Source: Amycolatopsis vancoresmycina (GTDB lineage Bacteria > Actinomycetota > Actinomycetes > Mycobacteriales > Pseudonocardiaceae). From it: 64,000 bases of DNA. Under the pieces are notes generated by a model. That model saw nothing but the letters and a program-made list of their open reading frames with translations. It was not told the origin of the DNA and did no database searches. Numbering within the stretch: position 1 is the stretch's first letter; each line of letters begins with the position of its first letter. The translations under genes and the position numbers were made by a program. Of the stretch, positions 24,684-33,070 are shown piece by piece. The stretch spans positions 48,624-112,623 of the forward strand of contig NZ_JNYY01000032.1 in the NCBI RefSeq assembly GCF_000716785.1, given 5' to 3'.

Positions 24684-25268
24684 ATGGTGCGCTGGCAACC
24701 GGGAGCCCCGGAGCGGCTGCAGAAGGCCGCGCTCGAACTGTTCGCCACCCGCGGGTTCGAGCAGACGACCGCGGCGGAGATCGCCGAGGCGGTCGGCCTG
24801 ACCGAGCGCACCTTCTTCCGCCACTTCAGCGACAAACGCGAAGCCCTGTTCCACGGGCAGGAGTTGCTGGTCCGGACGTTCCTCGACGGCGTGGCCGCGG
24901 CACCACCATCGGCTTCACCGCTCGAAGTGGTGGCTTCCGCACTGCGCTCGGCGTCGGCCTTCTTCCCCGACGACCGCCGCCCGCACTCCCGCCTGCGCCA
25001 GTCGGTGATCGACCGGAACCCGGCGCTGCAGGAGCGGGAGCGGCACAAGCTGACCACCCTGGCCACGACGGTCGCCGACGCCCTGCGCGACCGGGGTGTG
25101 GCCGAGCTCGCGGCCACGCTGGCCGCGGAGTCGGGCGTCACCGTGTTCGGGATCTCGTTCATCCGCTGGCTCCGCGAGGACGAGGAGCGATCCCTCGGCG
25201 AGATCTCCGACGAGGTGTTCGGCGAACTGGTGAGGCTGGCGGCCGAGGTTCCTCCGGCCGGCACCTGA
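24684..25268 (+). CDS. TetR-family repressor
   Basis: This 194-residue protein has a standard TetR DNA-binding domain (about 8-55, ALELFATRGFEQTTAAEIAEAVGLTERTFFRHF split by its turn) and a helical ligand domain (about 75-185). It presumably represses the divergent SDR gene and itself through the two palindromes upstream. The ATG at 24684 lacks a Shine-Dalgarno sequence and follows TAGGCT by six bases, so the message is probably leaderless. The inducer is unknown. Confidence 0.85.
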   Translation: MVRWQPGAPERLQKAALELFATRGFEQTTAAEIAEAVGLTERTFFRHFSDKREALFHGQELLVRTFLDGVAAAPPSASPLEVVASALRSASAFFPDDRRPHSRLRQSVIDRNPALQERERHKLTTLATTVADALRDRGVAELAATLAAESGVTVFGISFIRWLREDEERSLGEISDEVFGELVRLAAEVPPAGT

Positions 25269-25279
25269 GCCGGCGGCGC

Positions 25280-26155
25280 TCACCCCGCTCCGGCACGGCG
25301 GCTCGCGCTGCCGACGAGGTCGGCGGTCGCTTCCCACAGGCGTCCGGCCAGCACCTCGTCCCGGCCGTTCCGGCCCGGCCGGCCGACGACCGGGTGGCCG
25401 CGCAGCCCGCCGAGACCGCCGGGACCGACGTAGGCGTTGCCGGGAACGTCCTGCGTCGCGGCGTAGAGCACCGAAAGCGCACCCAGTTCGGGCGGGTTGG
25501 TGAGGAACCGGACCCGGTTGACGATGTTCGACCGCGAGTGGGCGGCCAGGCCGGTGCGGGCGATCCCCGGGCTGGCCAGCACCGAGCGGACCACGCTGCC
25601 CCGGGCGTCCAGGCGGCGCTGCAGTTCGAGGGAGAACAGCACGACGGCGAGTTTCGAGTCCCGGTAGGCCGCCATCCCGCGGTACCGGCGGGTGCGCCAG
25701 TCCAGGTCGGCCAGGTCGATCCGGCCCTGCCGGTGCAGCTGGCTCGTCACGTGCACCACCCGGTCGGTGACGTGCCCGAGCAGCGAGTTCGTCAGCACGA
25801 ACGGGCCGAGGTGGTTGGTGGCCGTCTGCCGGTCGAAGCCGTCCGCCGTCCGCGCGGCCGGGATGTCCATCACCCCGGCGTTGTTGATCAGCACGTCGAG
25901 GTCACCGGTCCAGGCGTCGGCGAAGGCCCGCACCGAGCCGAGGTCGGCCACGTCGAGGGGCCGGACGTCGAAGGTGCCGGGCAGGCCGGCGACGGCGCGC
26001 CGTCCCTTGCCGACGTCGCGCACCCCCAGCACGGTCCGCGCTCCGGCCCGGGCCAGCGCGCGGGCCGTGAGCAGGCCGAGCCCGCGTCCGGCGCCGGTGA
26101 TCACCACGGTCCGGCCGGTCAGGTCCGGGAGTTCGTTCTCCGTCCACTTGGTCAT
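25280..26155 (-). CDS. Short-chain dehydrogenase
   Basis: This 291-residue classical SDR has TGAGRGLGLLTA for cofactor binding, NNAGVMD, and the catalytic tyrosine-lysine pair in YRDSKLAVV, preceded by serine in HVTSQLH. The long substrate loop (RIDLADLDWRTRRY) places it with retinol dehydrogenase/WW-oxidoreductase-like actinobacterial SDRs. It is divergent from an MmyB-type regulator, a common pairing in actinomycetes in which the regulator controls the SDR. The ATG at 26155 is the only start that precedes the Rossmann motif by a normal distance. Confidence 0.85.
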   Translation of the reverse strand: MTKWTENELPDLTGRTVVITGAGRGLGLLTARALARAGARTVLGVRDVGKGRRAVAGLPGTFDVRPLDVADLGSVRAFADAWTGDLDVLINNAGVMDIPAARTADGFDRQTATNHLGPFVLTNSLLGHVTDRVVHVTSQLHRQGRIDLADLDWRTRRYRGMAAYRDSKLAVVLFSLELQRRLDARGSVVRSVLASPGIARTGLAAHSRSNIVNRVRFLTNPPELGALSVLYAATQDVPGNAYVGPGGLGGLRGHPVVGRPGRNGRDEVLAGRLWEATADLVGSASRRAGAG

Positions 26156-26243
26156 GGCCCCAGTCAACGGACCGCGGCCGGGACGAGGAAGGACACCCTC
26201 AGCCACTGACCGGCAGGTCGTGGCCGGGCGGCGCCGGGCCGGC

Positions 26244-26249
26244 GAGAAT
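26244..26249 (+). promoter_or_regulatory. Candidate -10 box of the MmyB-type regulator
   Basis: GAGAAT ends six bases before the ATG at 26256, the spacing seen for other probably leaderless regulator genes in this window. No convincing -35 box is visible. Confidence 0.3.
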
Positions 26250-26255
26250 GAGGTC

Positions 26256-27116
26256 ATGGACCGCACGTTCGACCCCGCCGCCCTCGGCGCCTTCCTGCGC
26301 GCCCGGCGGGCGGCGCTGCAACCGGAAGACGTCGGGCTCCGGCGGGGGCAACGCCGGCGCGCACCGGGGCTGCGGCGGGAAGAGGTCGCGGAGCTGTGCA
26401 GCATGTCCGCCGACTACTTCGCCCGGCTGGAACGCGGCGACGGGGCGCAGCCGTCCGAGCCGATGCTCGCGGCCGTCGCCCGTGGCCTGCGGCTCACCCC
26501 CGACGAACGCGACCACGTGTTCCTCCTGGCCGGCTACCGCGCCGCCCGCCGCGACCTGCGGGCCCGGCACGTGAGCCCCGGGCTGCTGCGCGTCGTCGAC
26601 GGCCTCGCCGACGCCCCGGCCCAGATCATGGGCCCGCTGGGCGAGACGCTGCTGCAGACCCCGGCGGCGGTCGCCCTGCTGGGCGAGCAGACGCAGTACA
26701 CCGGCCACGCCCGCAGCGCGCCGTTCCGCTGGTTCACCGACCCGGCCGCCCGCGAGCGGTACCACCCGGGCGACCACGACAAGAACAGCCGCGTCAACGT
26801 CGCCCAGCTCCGCGCGGCCGTCACCCGCGACGGCCCCGGATCACCCGCCGCGGACCTCGTCGCGGCGCTGCGCGGCACCAGCGACGAGTTCGGCAGGCTG
26901 TGGGACCGCCACGAGGTGGGCCTCCGGTTCAGCGAGACCAAGCGGTTCGTCCACCCCGGAATCGGCCGGCTCGACCTCTACTGCCAGCTCCTGCTCGAAC
27001 CCGACGAGGGGCAGTCGCTGCTCGTTTTCACCGCTACGCCGGGGAGTGCCGACCAGGAGAAGCTCGCGCTGCTCAAGGTGCTCGGCACCGAGGAGTTCGC
27101 CGCCGGAACCGGATGA
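26256..27116 (+). CDS. XRE-type regulator with MmyB-like ligand domain
   Basis: This 286-residue protein has an N-terminal helix-turn-helix (about 8-75, with LGAFLRARRAAL, APGLRREEVAELCSMSADYFARLERG) and a C-terminal MmyB-like PAS-type domain (about 105-275). This architecture is abundant in actinobacteria and usually sits opposite a single SDR or oxidoreductase gene, as here. The ATG follows a -10-like box by six bases with no ribosome site, suggesting leaderless translation. The ligand is unknown; the family domain is thought to bind lipids or other hydrophobic compounds. Confidence 0.85.
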   Translation: MDRTFDPAALGAFLRARRAALQPEDVGLRRGQRRRAPGLRREEVAELCSMSADYFARLERGDGAQPSEPMLAAVARGLRLTPDERDHVFLLAGYRAARRDLRARHVSPGLLRVVDGLADAPAQIMGPLGETLLQTPAAVALLGEQTQYTGHARSAPFRWFTDPAARERYHPGDHDKNSRVNVAQLRAAVTRDGPGSPAADLVAALRGTSDEFGRLWDRHEVGLRFSETKRFVHPGIGRLDLYCQLLLEPDEGQSLLVFTATPGSADQEKLALLKVLGTEEFAAGTG

Positions 27117-27134
27117 CGCCGGGCCGGGTTGCGC

Positions 27135-28115
27135 TCACCCGCTCCAGGACAGCACCTGCAGGCCCAGCGGGGTGATGTGGTGCGAAGCGACGGCGCCGTC
27201 GCGGTGGGTGGTGATCCAGCCGGAGTCACGCAGGATGGCCGTGTGGTGGGTGACCGTGGCCGGGGCGACTCCGGTGCGGCGGATCAGCTCCCGGGTGCTG
27301 CACCCGTCCATCGCCAGCCGCAGGATCGCCGCGCGGGTAGTGCCGACCAGCGCACCGAGGTGGTCACCCGCGCGGCGGGGCTCGGCCGGCAGCCGCGTGG
27401 CGGGATCGATCGGGACGGCCACCGTCGGCGGCAACCGGGGGTCGGCGAGCGCCACCGGGTGCATCAGGGAGAAGTAGCACGGCACCAGCCGCAGCCCCCG
27501 GCCGTCGAGGTGCAGGTCGCCGTCGAGCGCGTACGGCAGGCGCAGCGTCGGCGGCTCCCAGGCCGCACCGGGTGCTATCCCGGTCAGCATCGCCTCGACG
27601 CCGTCGTGCAGGTACGTGTGCATCCGGCGGGCGAGGTCGGCGTGCAGGGCGGTCTTGACGACGTCCAGCTGCGGCAGGACGGTCGCGCGGTAGAACCGGT
27701 CCAGCGCGGAGCGTAGCCCGTGGAGCGCGGGCGCCCCGCCGCCGGCGATGGCCCGCACCGGCGCCGACCCGTCGCCCAGCAACGCGATCTCCGCGTGCAG
27801 CCGGGCTTTCGGCACCGAGACCACGGCGTCGAGCGCGTCGCCGAGTTCGTCGTACTCCCCGGGCGGGGTCAGGAAGTCCGGGAAGTACTCCGCGTGCGGA
27901 GCGATCCGCGGCAGGGTGTGCAGCAGCCGCCGCAGCCGGGGATCGGCAAGCGCTTCCTGGCGGACCCGCCGCCGCCACCCGTCGAAGTAGAGGGCGCCCT
28001 CGCGGTGCTGCAGCAGCTGCACCGCGCTGACGATCTCCCACATGTAGTCGATGCGCGGGGCGAGCCGCGTGCGCCCCAGATCGGCTTCGGTGAAATGGAT
28101 CCGCAAGCAAGGCAT
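27135..28115 (-). CDS. ArsR-type winged-helix regulator with large N-terminal domain
   Basis: This 326-residue protein carries a C-terminal winged helix (about 250-325: GTTRAAILRLAMDGCSTRELIRRTGVAPATVTHHT in two parts, then ILRDSGWITTHRDG). About 240 preceding residues (starting LRIHFTEADLGRTRLAP) match the N-terminal domain common to actinobacterial ArsR-like regulators. It probably senses a ligand with the N-terminal part, but the target is unknown. AGGGGG precedes the ATG. Neighbours on both sides are unrelated, so it is likely a single-gene unit. Confidence 0.75.
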   Translation of the reverse strand: MPCLRIHFTEADLGRTRLAPRIDYMWEIVSAVQLLQHREGALYFDGWRRRVRQEALADPRLRRLLHTLPRIAPHAEYFPDFLTPPGEYDELGDALDAVVSVPKARLHAEIALLGDGSAPVRAIAGGGAPALHGLRSALDRFYRATVLPQLDVVKTALHADLARRMHTYLHDGVEAMLTGIAPGAAWEPPTLRLPYALDGDLHLDGRGLRLVPCYFSLMHPVALADPRLPPTVAVPIDPATRLPAEPRRAGDHLGALVGTTRAAILRLAMDGCSTRELIRRTGVAPATVTHHTAILRDSGWITTHRDGAVASHHITPLGLQVLSWSG

Positions 28116-28220
28116 CGCGATTCCCCCTGAGTCAGCGACCTCCTATGGGCATCGCCGTTGCACGCCGTCTTGCTACAGCCACAAAATTCCCGCTCCGGCG
28201 CAGCAATCAGTCGACATTCC

Positions 28221-29045
28221 TCAGTTCGCGAGCAGGGTGAGCAGCCGGGTCACCTCGTCGCGGACCGCGTCCCGGCCGGGGGCCAGGTAGCGGCGGGGGT
28301 CGGTGACGGTGGCGTGCTCGCCGAGCGCCGACCGCACCGAGGCCGTGAGCACCTGGTTGAGCCGCGTCCCGACGTTGACCTTGACGATGCCGCTGGCGAC
28401 CGCCCCGCGCAGGCCCTCGTCAGGCACGCCGGAGGAGCCGTGCAGCACGAGCGGCACCGGGACGCGGTCGGCGAGGGTGGCGATCAGGTCCTCGTCGAGC
28501 ACCGCGCTGCGGTCGGCCATGGCGTGCGACGACCCGACGGCCACCGCGAGGGAGTCCACGCCGGTTGCGGCGACGAACTCGCCGGCCTCGGCCGGGTCCG
28601 TGCGCACGCCCGGGGCGTGGGCGCCGTCCTTGCCGCCGATTTCGCCGAGTTCCGCCTCGACCCGGCAGCCCGCGGCGTGGCAGCGTTCGACGACGGCTTT
28701 CGTCCGGGCCACGTTCTCGGCGTAGGGCAGCGCGGCGGCGTCGAACATGACCGACGTGATGCCCAGGTCGAGGCCCTCCCGGATCAGCTCCTCGTCCTCG
28801 ATGTGGTCGAGGTGGACCAGGACGGGCACGCTCGCGGTCTCGGCCAGCCGCAGGCAGGCGAGCGCGAAGGGCGCGAGCGAACCGTGGTAGCGGACGGCGT
28901 TCTGCGAAATCTGCAGGACCACCGGGAATCCGCTGCGTTCCGCGCCCGCCACGACGGCTTCGGCGTGCTCGATCAGGATGGCGTTGAACGCCCCGATCGC
29001 GCGCCGCCGCGTCCGCAGGTCGTCCAGCAAGCCGGCCCAGTTCAT
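28221..29045 (-). CDS. Class II aldolase, tagatose-bisphosphate type
   Basis: This 274-residue protein has the zinc-site HLDHIEDEELI, the strand AELGEIGGKDGAH, LHGSSGVPDE and VNVGTRLN of class II fructose/tagatose-bisphosphate aldolases (GatY/KbaY/AgaY group). In this operon it would split tagatose 1,6-bisphosphate into glyceraldehyde 3-phosphate and dihydroxyacetone phosphate. Its ATG overlaps the PfkB kinase stop by four bases (ATGA). It is the last gene of the amino-sugar operon. Tagatose versus fructose specificity is inferred from the AgaS-type neighbour. Confidence 0.85.
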   Translation of the reverse strand: MNWAGLLDDLRTRRRAIGAFNAILIEHAEAVVAGAERSGFPVVLQISQNAVRYHGSLAPFALACLRLAETASVPVLVHLDHIEDEELIREGLDLGITSVMFDAAALPYAENVARTKAVVERCHAAGCRVEAELGEIGGKDGAHAPGVRTDPAEAGEFVAATGVDSLAVAVGSSHAMADRSAVLDEDLIATLADRVPVPLVLHGSSGVPDEGLRGAVASGIVKVNVGTRLNQVLTASVRSALGEHATVTDPRRYLAPGRDAVRDEVTRLLTLLAN

Positions 29046-29959
29046 CGGATCCTCTCCACTTCCACCGCACTCATCCACCGGTCCCTGGCCGCGACGTCGA
29101 CCTCGCCGGCGACCGGCCGCAGCACCGCGGCGGCCGACGTGGCGACCACGTCGGCGAGCGCGGCCGGCCAGTCCACTTCGGACGTTCCGATCAGGTGCCG
29201 GGCCAGCGCGGCGGCGCCCGCGTCCCCGGCGCCGGCCGGGTTGCCGGTGACGACCTCGGCGGGCCGGGCGCGCCAGGTGCCCCGGGCGGTCACGGCGATC
29301 GCGCCTTCGGGGCCCAAGGTGACCACGACCGCGGGTGCTCCCCCGGCCACCAGGTCCTGACCGGCGTCGGGCCCGCCCAGTTCCTTCAGTTCTTCCTCGT
29401 TCGGCATGAGCACCGCACCGCTGCCGGCGACCTGGCGCAGGGCGGCGCCGGAGACGTCGGCGATGACCGGCACGGCGTGCCGGGTGCACAGCCGGACCAG
29501 CTTCGCGGGCACGTCGGCGTCCAGCCCCTCGGGCACGCTGCCGGAGATCACCACGGCTCCCGCGCCGGCCGCCAGCTCGGCGCCGAGGCCGTCGAGGATG
29601 CCCGCTTCCGCCGTCTCGCCGGCCGGGAAGCCGTTCTCCTGCAACATGGTCGTGCCGTCGGTGCGGGTCACCACCGCCACGGTCCGCCGCACCGCGGGCA
29701 GCGCGGGGACGAGCCGGTGGGCGAGCCCCAGCCCGTCCAGGCCGTCCCGGAACTCGTCCGGCGTCCGGGTGGTGGTCAGGGCCAGCACGAGGCTTTCGCC
29801 GCCCAGTTCGCGGAGCACGGCGGCGACGTTGACGCCCTTGCCGCCGGCGCGCGACCGGACGTCGGAGATCCGCGTGGTCCCGCCGAGGTGCAGTGCTGCG
29901 ACCCGGTAGGTCACGTCGATGGCGGGGTTGAGGGTGACCGTGACGACGCGAGCCGTCAC
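29042..29959 (-). CDS. PfkB-family tagatose-6-phosphate/1-phosphofructokinase
   Basis: This 305-residue kinase begins VTVTLNPAIDVTYRV, has GGKGVNVA and the catalytic NPAGAGDAG near the C-terminus, typical of the LacC/FruK group. Next to an AgaS-type isomerase and a class II aldolase it most probably phosphorylates tagatose 6-phosphate. GTG 29959 overlaps the transporter gene stop by four bases (GTGA), and the aldolase start overlaps its own stop, so the genes are translationally coupled. Confidence 0.85.
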   Translation of the reverse strand: MTARVVTVTLNPAIDVTYRVAALHLGGTTRISDVRSRAGGKGVNVAAVLRELGGESLVLALTTTRTPDEFRDGLDGLGLAHRLVPALPAVRRTVAVVTRTDGTTMLQENGFPAGETAEAGILDGLGAELAAGAGAVVISGSVPEGLDADVPAKLVRLCTRHAVPVIADVSGAALRQVAGSGAVLMPNEEELKELGGPDAGQDLVAGGAPAVVVTLGPEGAIAVTARGTWRARPAEVVTGNPAGAGDAGAAALARHLIGTSEVDWPAALADVVATSAAAVLRPVAGEVDVAARDRWMSAVEVERIR

Positions 29960-30852
29960 GACTCGGCGGTCTTTTCCGTGTGGTACACCATCAGGGTCGA
30001 GCCGGCCAGGGCCAGCACGATGCCCGCGAGCTGGAACCAAGTCGGGGCGGCGCCGAAGAACAGCAGCGACAGCACGATCGTCAGCACGGGCGCGAGGGCG
30101 TTGGTCACCGGTGCCACGATCGACGCCTTGCCCCGGCTCATCGCCATCACGAGGAACAGCGCGCCGACCGCGTTGAGCAGCTGGGTCCCCGCGGTGAGCG
30201 CGGGCGCCTGCCACGGGAACCCCAGCGGGAGCCCACCCATCATCAGCACGGCGACCGGGACCAGCAGCAGGCCGCTGACCGTCATCCACCCGAACGTCGA
30301 AGCGTCGTCCACGCCGGCGAGGGCGGCCTTGCGCATGAAGAACGCCTGCACGCCCCACGCCACGCAGACTCCCGCGGCCAGGAGCAGGTAGAGCCAGCCG
30401 CTGTCGCCACCGTCCCCTGTGGACACCGAGAACAGGACGACCGCGACGAGCGCGAGCAGCACCCCGGCCCACGACCACCCGCCGAGCCGTTCCCGCAGCG
30501 CGACGAACGCCAGCAGTACCGTGACCGCGGGCGAGAGCGCGACGATCGGGAAGATCACGTAGGCCGGCCCGATCGTCAGCGCCTTGAACAGCACGAGCTG
30601 ACCGCCCGCGCCGGTGAGCCCGATCAGCAGCCCGTACCCGGCGGCGACCCGGCCGCGGTCGAACCGCTTCCCCCGCAGGGAAAACCACGCGGGCACGAGC
30701 ATGGTCAGCGCCCAGACCACGTACACCATCGGGTCGGGGTAGGCGTAGAGCTTGGTGGGCAGGCTGGAAATGGCCCCCCACACGCCCCAGAAGACCACCA
30801 GCAGTCCCGCGTACGGGATCCAGGTGCGGGTGGCCACCGCAGTTCGGGTCAT
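29956..30852 (-). CDS. EamA/DMT-family transporter
   Basis: This 298-residue membrane protein has ten predicted hydrophobic segments in two repeats of five, the drug/metabolite transporter fold, with FKALTIGPAYVIFPIVAL in the first half and MSRGKASIVAPVTNALAPV in the second. DMT proteins move sugars, amino acids or metabolites across the cytoplasmic membrane. Its place between the amino-sugar kinase and the tagatose-6-phosphate-type kinase suggests uptake of free galactosamine or export of a by-product. GAGGAG precedes the ATG. An exact substrate cannot be read from sequence. Confidence 0.8.
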   Translation of the reverse strand: MTRTAVATRTWIPYAGLLVVFWGVWGAISSLPTKLYAYPDPMVYVVWALTMLVPAWFSLRGKRFDRGRVAAGYGLLIGLTGAGGQLVLFKALTIGPAYVIFPIVALSPAVTVLLAFVALRERLGGWSWAGVLLALVAVVLFSVSTGDGGDSGWLYLLLAAGVCVAWGVQAFFMRKAALAGVDDASTFGWMTVSGLLLVPVAVLMMGGLPLGFPWQAPALTAGTQLLNAVGALFLVMAMSRGKASIVAPVTNALAPVLTIVLSLLFFGAAPTWFQLAGIVLALAGSTLMVYHTEKTAES

Positions 30853-30861
30853 CTCGGCTCC

Positions 30862-31818
30862 TCAGCGAGGCAGGGACGCGGCCGGGCGGACCTGCCCGGC
30901 CCGCAACGGGTGTCCGTGCAGGCGCGCCGCGTAGAGCGCGGCACCGATGTGCGGTTCCAGGAGGGGCGACCGCAGGTCGTATTCGAGGGACAATGCGTCG
31001 CGGAACGACGAGAGCACGTGCGCCGACCCGAACATGCCGCCGGAGTACGACACCGGAACCCGGTGCGCGGCATCGAATTCCAGCGCCGCCCGGCCGACGT
31101 CCACGAGCAGCGCGAGCTCGCGCCCGGCCTCCCGGAGCACCCCGGTCGCGACCGCGTCGCCGGCGTCCGCGGCCCGGGTCACGACCTTGCTCAGGTTCGC
31201 GATCTTCCCGCGGTCGCCGTGCCACCGGTTCACGACGACGTCGATGGCGTCGAAGTCCACGGCGAGGCCCAGCGCCGCCCGCAGCTCTTCGACGAGCGGC
31301 CCGGCGGGCAGCCGTCCGTCGACCATCCGGCTGAACGCGTTGAGGCCCTGGATCGCGACCCAGTAGCCGGAGCCCTCGTCACCGAACAGCTCGCTCCAGC
31401 CACCCCCGCGCCACTGCCTGCCTTCGTGCTCGCCGTAGGCGATGGAGCCGGTACCGGCCACGACGTTGATGCCGTCGACCGCCCCCAGCGACCCGGCCCA
31501 GCCGCAGATCATGTCGTTGCCGCAGCGGTAGTTGCCGGTCCCGAGGATCCGGGCGGGGACCGCGTCGAGCTCCGGCACGTCGGCGCTGATCTCCCCGTAG
31601 GCGGGCAGGCCGAAGAAGGCGTACGCGATCCCCGAGACCGGGATGCCCGCGGCGGCGCAGACCTCGCCGATTCCCTGGCGCAACAGGGGTTCCACGATCT
31701 GCAGGCCTTCGCTCAGGTAGTACACGCTTGCGGTCTTGGCTTCCGCGACGACCCGGCCGCCCGGATCGATCAGGCAGAACGCCGTCTTCGTCCCCCCGCC
31801 GTCGACACCGAGGAACAC
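30862..31818 (-). CDS. BadF/BadG-fold amino-sugar kinase (GlcNAc kinase type)
   Basis: This 318-residue protein belongs to the acetate/sugar-kinase fold and resembles eukaryotic-type N-acetylglucosamine kinases: FLGVDGGGTKTAFCL (phosphate 1), AGTGSIAYG (phosphate 2) and GGGWSELFGDEGSGYW. Next to AgaS it probably phosphorylates galactosamine or N-acetylgalactosamine at C6. It is not an HgdC-type dehydratase activator: that family's cysteine cluster motif is absent. GTG 31818 is one base after the AgaS stop, with GGAGGTGA as ribosome site. Confidence 0.8.
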   Translation of the reverse strand: MFLGVDGGGTKTAFCLIDPGGRVVAEAKTASVYYLSEGLQIVEPLLRQGIGEVCAAAGIPVSGIAYAFFGLPAYGEISADVPELDAVPARILGTGNYRCGNDMICGWAGSLGAVDGINVVAGTGSIAYGEHEGRQWRGGGWSELFGDEGSGYWVAIQGLNAFSRMVDGRLPAGPLVEELRAALGLAVDFDAIDVVVNRWHGDRGKIANLSKVVTRAADAGDAVATGVLREAGRELALLVDVGRAALEFDAAHRVPVSYSGGMFGSAHVLSSFRDALSLEYDLRSPLLEPHIGAALYAARLHGHPLRAGQVRPAASLPR

Positions 31819-31819
31819 G

Positions 31820-32944
31820 TCAGCTCACCTCCGGCGGAACGAACTCGTGGATGACCACGCCCTGCACGACACGGTTCACTTCCCCGCCCGGGAACGGGTT
31901 GTCCGGCGTGATGCCCAGCGCGAGCGAGCAAGCCAGCGCCGTCGTCTGCGCCGCGAGCACGGCGAGCAACGCGTAACCGGCCACGGGTACGCGGGACGGC
32001 GAGGGCACGGGCCACACCCGGGCGCCGCCGGTCCCGGTGCCGTCGCCGACCACGACCACCCGCTCCTCGCCGAGGGACTGCACCAGCTCGCGCGCGATGT
32101 CGGCGTCGTACCGCCGCGTGTGCGGATCGGCGGACAGGAAGACGACGGCGACGGTGCGCTCGTCGAGCACCGACTTCGGGCCGTGCCGGAAGCCCAGCGC
32201 GGAATCGGCGATGCCGACCACCTCGCCCCGGGTCAGCTCCAGGCACTTGAGCGCGGCCTCCCGGGCCAGCCCGAGCAGGGGTCCGGAGCCCAGGAACACC
32301 AGCCGGGCCGGCTTGGCGCCGGAAACGGCCGACGCGTGTTCGGCGGCGTCCTCGAGCACCGCCGTCCCCGCCCGGGCCAGCGCCTCGACGTCGACGTCCA
32401 CCCCGAACGCGAGCAAGGCGGCCAGCGCCATCCCGGTGAACGAGGACGTCATCGCGAACCCGCGGTCGTTCACCTCGTCCGGCAGGGCCACCACTACCGC
32501 GCCCGCGGCGCCGGACCACCGCCGGGCCAGCCGGCCCGCCGGGTCGCACGTGATCACCAGGTGCCGCAGCCCGGGGGTCAGCCGGTCCAGCAGGTCCGCC
32601 GCCGCCACGGACTCGGGGCTGTTGCCGCTGCGGGCGAAGGACACCAGCAGGATCGGCCGCTCGTCCACCACCACGGCGAGCGGATCGGCGACGATGTCCG
32701 TGGTCGCGATCGCTTCCACCGGCCGGCCGAGGTGACGCGCGAGATCGCGGGCGACGACCTCGCCGACGAACGCCGACGTGCCCGCGCCGGTGAGCACGAT
32801 CCGCCGTCCGGGGAGCCCGAGGAGCTCGGCGATCTCCGGCCGGGCCCGCCGCACGGCCTCCGCCACCCGGAGCCAGGTGGCGGGCTGCTGCCCGATCTCC
32901 CGCGCGGTCCGGCTGTCGCCGAAGCCGCGCCCGCTGCTGTGCAT
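31820..32944 (-). CDS. AgaS-type SIS-domain sugar isomerase/deaminase
   Basis: This 374-residue protein contains two SIS domains with TGAGTSAFVGE, SFARSGNSPESVAA, MTSSFTGMA and FRHGPKS. It ends with GITPDNPFPGGEVNR and VVQGVVIHE, the signature of AgaS. AgaS converts galactosamine 6-phosphate to tagatose 6-phosphate and ammonia. The ATG at 32944 has GGAGG upstream. It is the first gene of the five-gene minus operon facing the DeoR regulator. No NagA-type deacetylase is in the locus, which favours galactosamine rather than N-acetylgalactosamine as the main substrate. Confidence 0.88.
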   Translation of the reverse strand: MHSSGRGFGDSRTAREIGQQPATWLRVAEAVRRARPEIAELLGLPGRRIVLTGAGTSAFVGEVVARDLARHLGRPVEAIATTDIVADPLAVVVDERPILLVSFARSGNSPESVAAADLLDRLTPGLRHLVITCDPAGRLARRWSGAAGAVVVALPDEVNDRGFAMTSSFTGMALAALLAFGVDVDVEALARAGTAVLEDAAEHASAVSGAKPARLVFLGSGPLLGLAREAALKCLELTRGEVVGIADSALGFRHGPKSVLDERTVAVVFLSADPHTRRYDADIARELVQSLGEERVVVVGDGTGTGGARVWPVPSPSRVPVAGYALLAVLAAQTTALACSLALGITPDNPFPGGEVNRVVQGVVIHEFVPPEVS

Positions 32945-33037
32945 AGGTGCTGCCTCCGATGTCCGGGTGGTTCTCCGGGAGAGTCATCCGCGCCGGTGCG
33001 CGGAGGCAAGGTCCGGTGGCCAAGTGCGCATTCGGAG

Positions 33038-33064
33038 TGAGCGTTTCGCCGGCTGTCGTAAGCT
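33038..33064 (+). promoter_or_regulatory. Candidate DeoR half-site and -10 box of the deoR gene
   Basis: TGAGCGTTTCG (33038-33048) differs by one base from TGCGCGTTTCG in the palindrome at 33876-33902, and GCGCATTC just upstream matches GAATGCGC there in reverse. TAAGCT (33059-33064) is a -10 box six bases before the DeoR ATG. The repeated element in both promoters suggests one regulator for both sides of the locus. Confidence 0.4.
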
Positions 33065-33070
33065 CCGCCC

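Noticed and set aside
30862..31818. BadF-type protein as the missing activator of the dehydratase-like pair
   Set aside because: It is 25 kb away in an amino-sugar operon, looks like a GlcNAc-type kinase, and lacks the cysteine cluster motif of HgdC-type activators.
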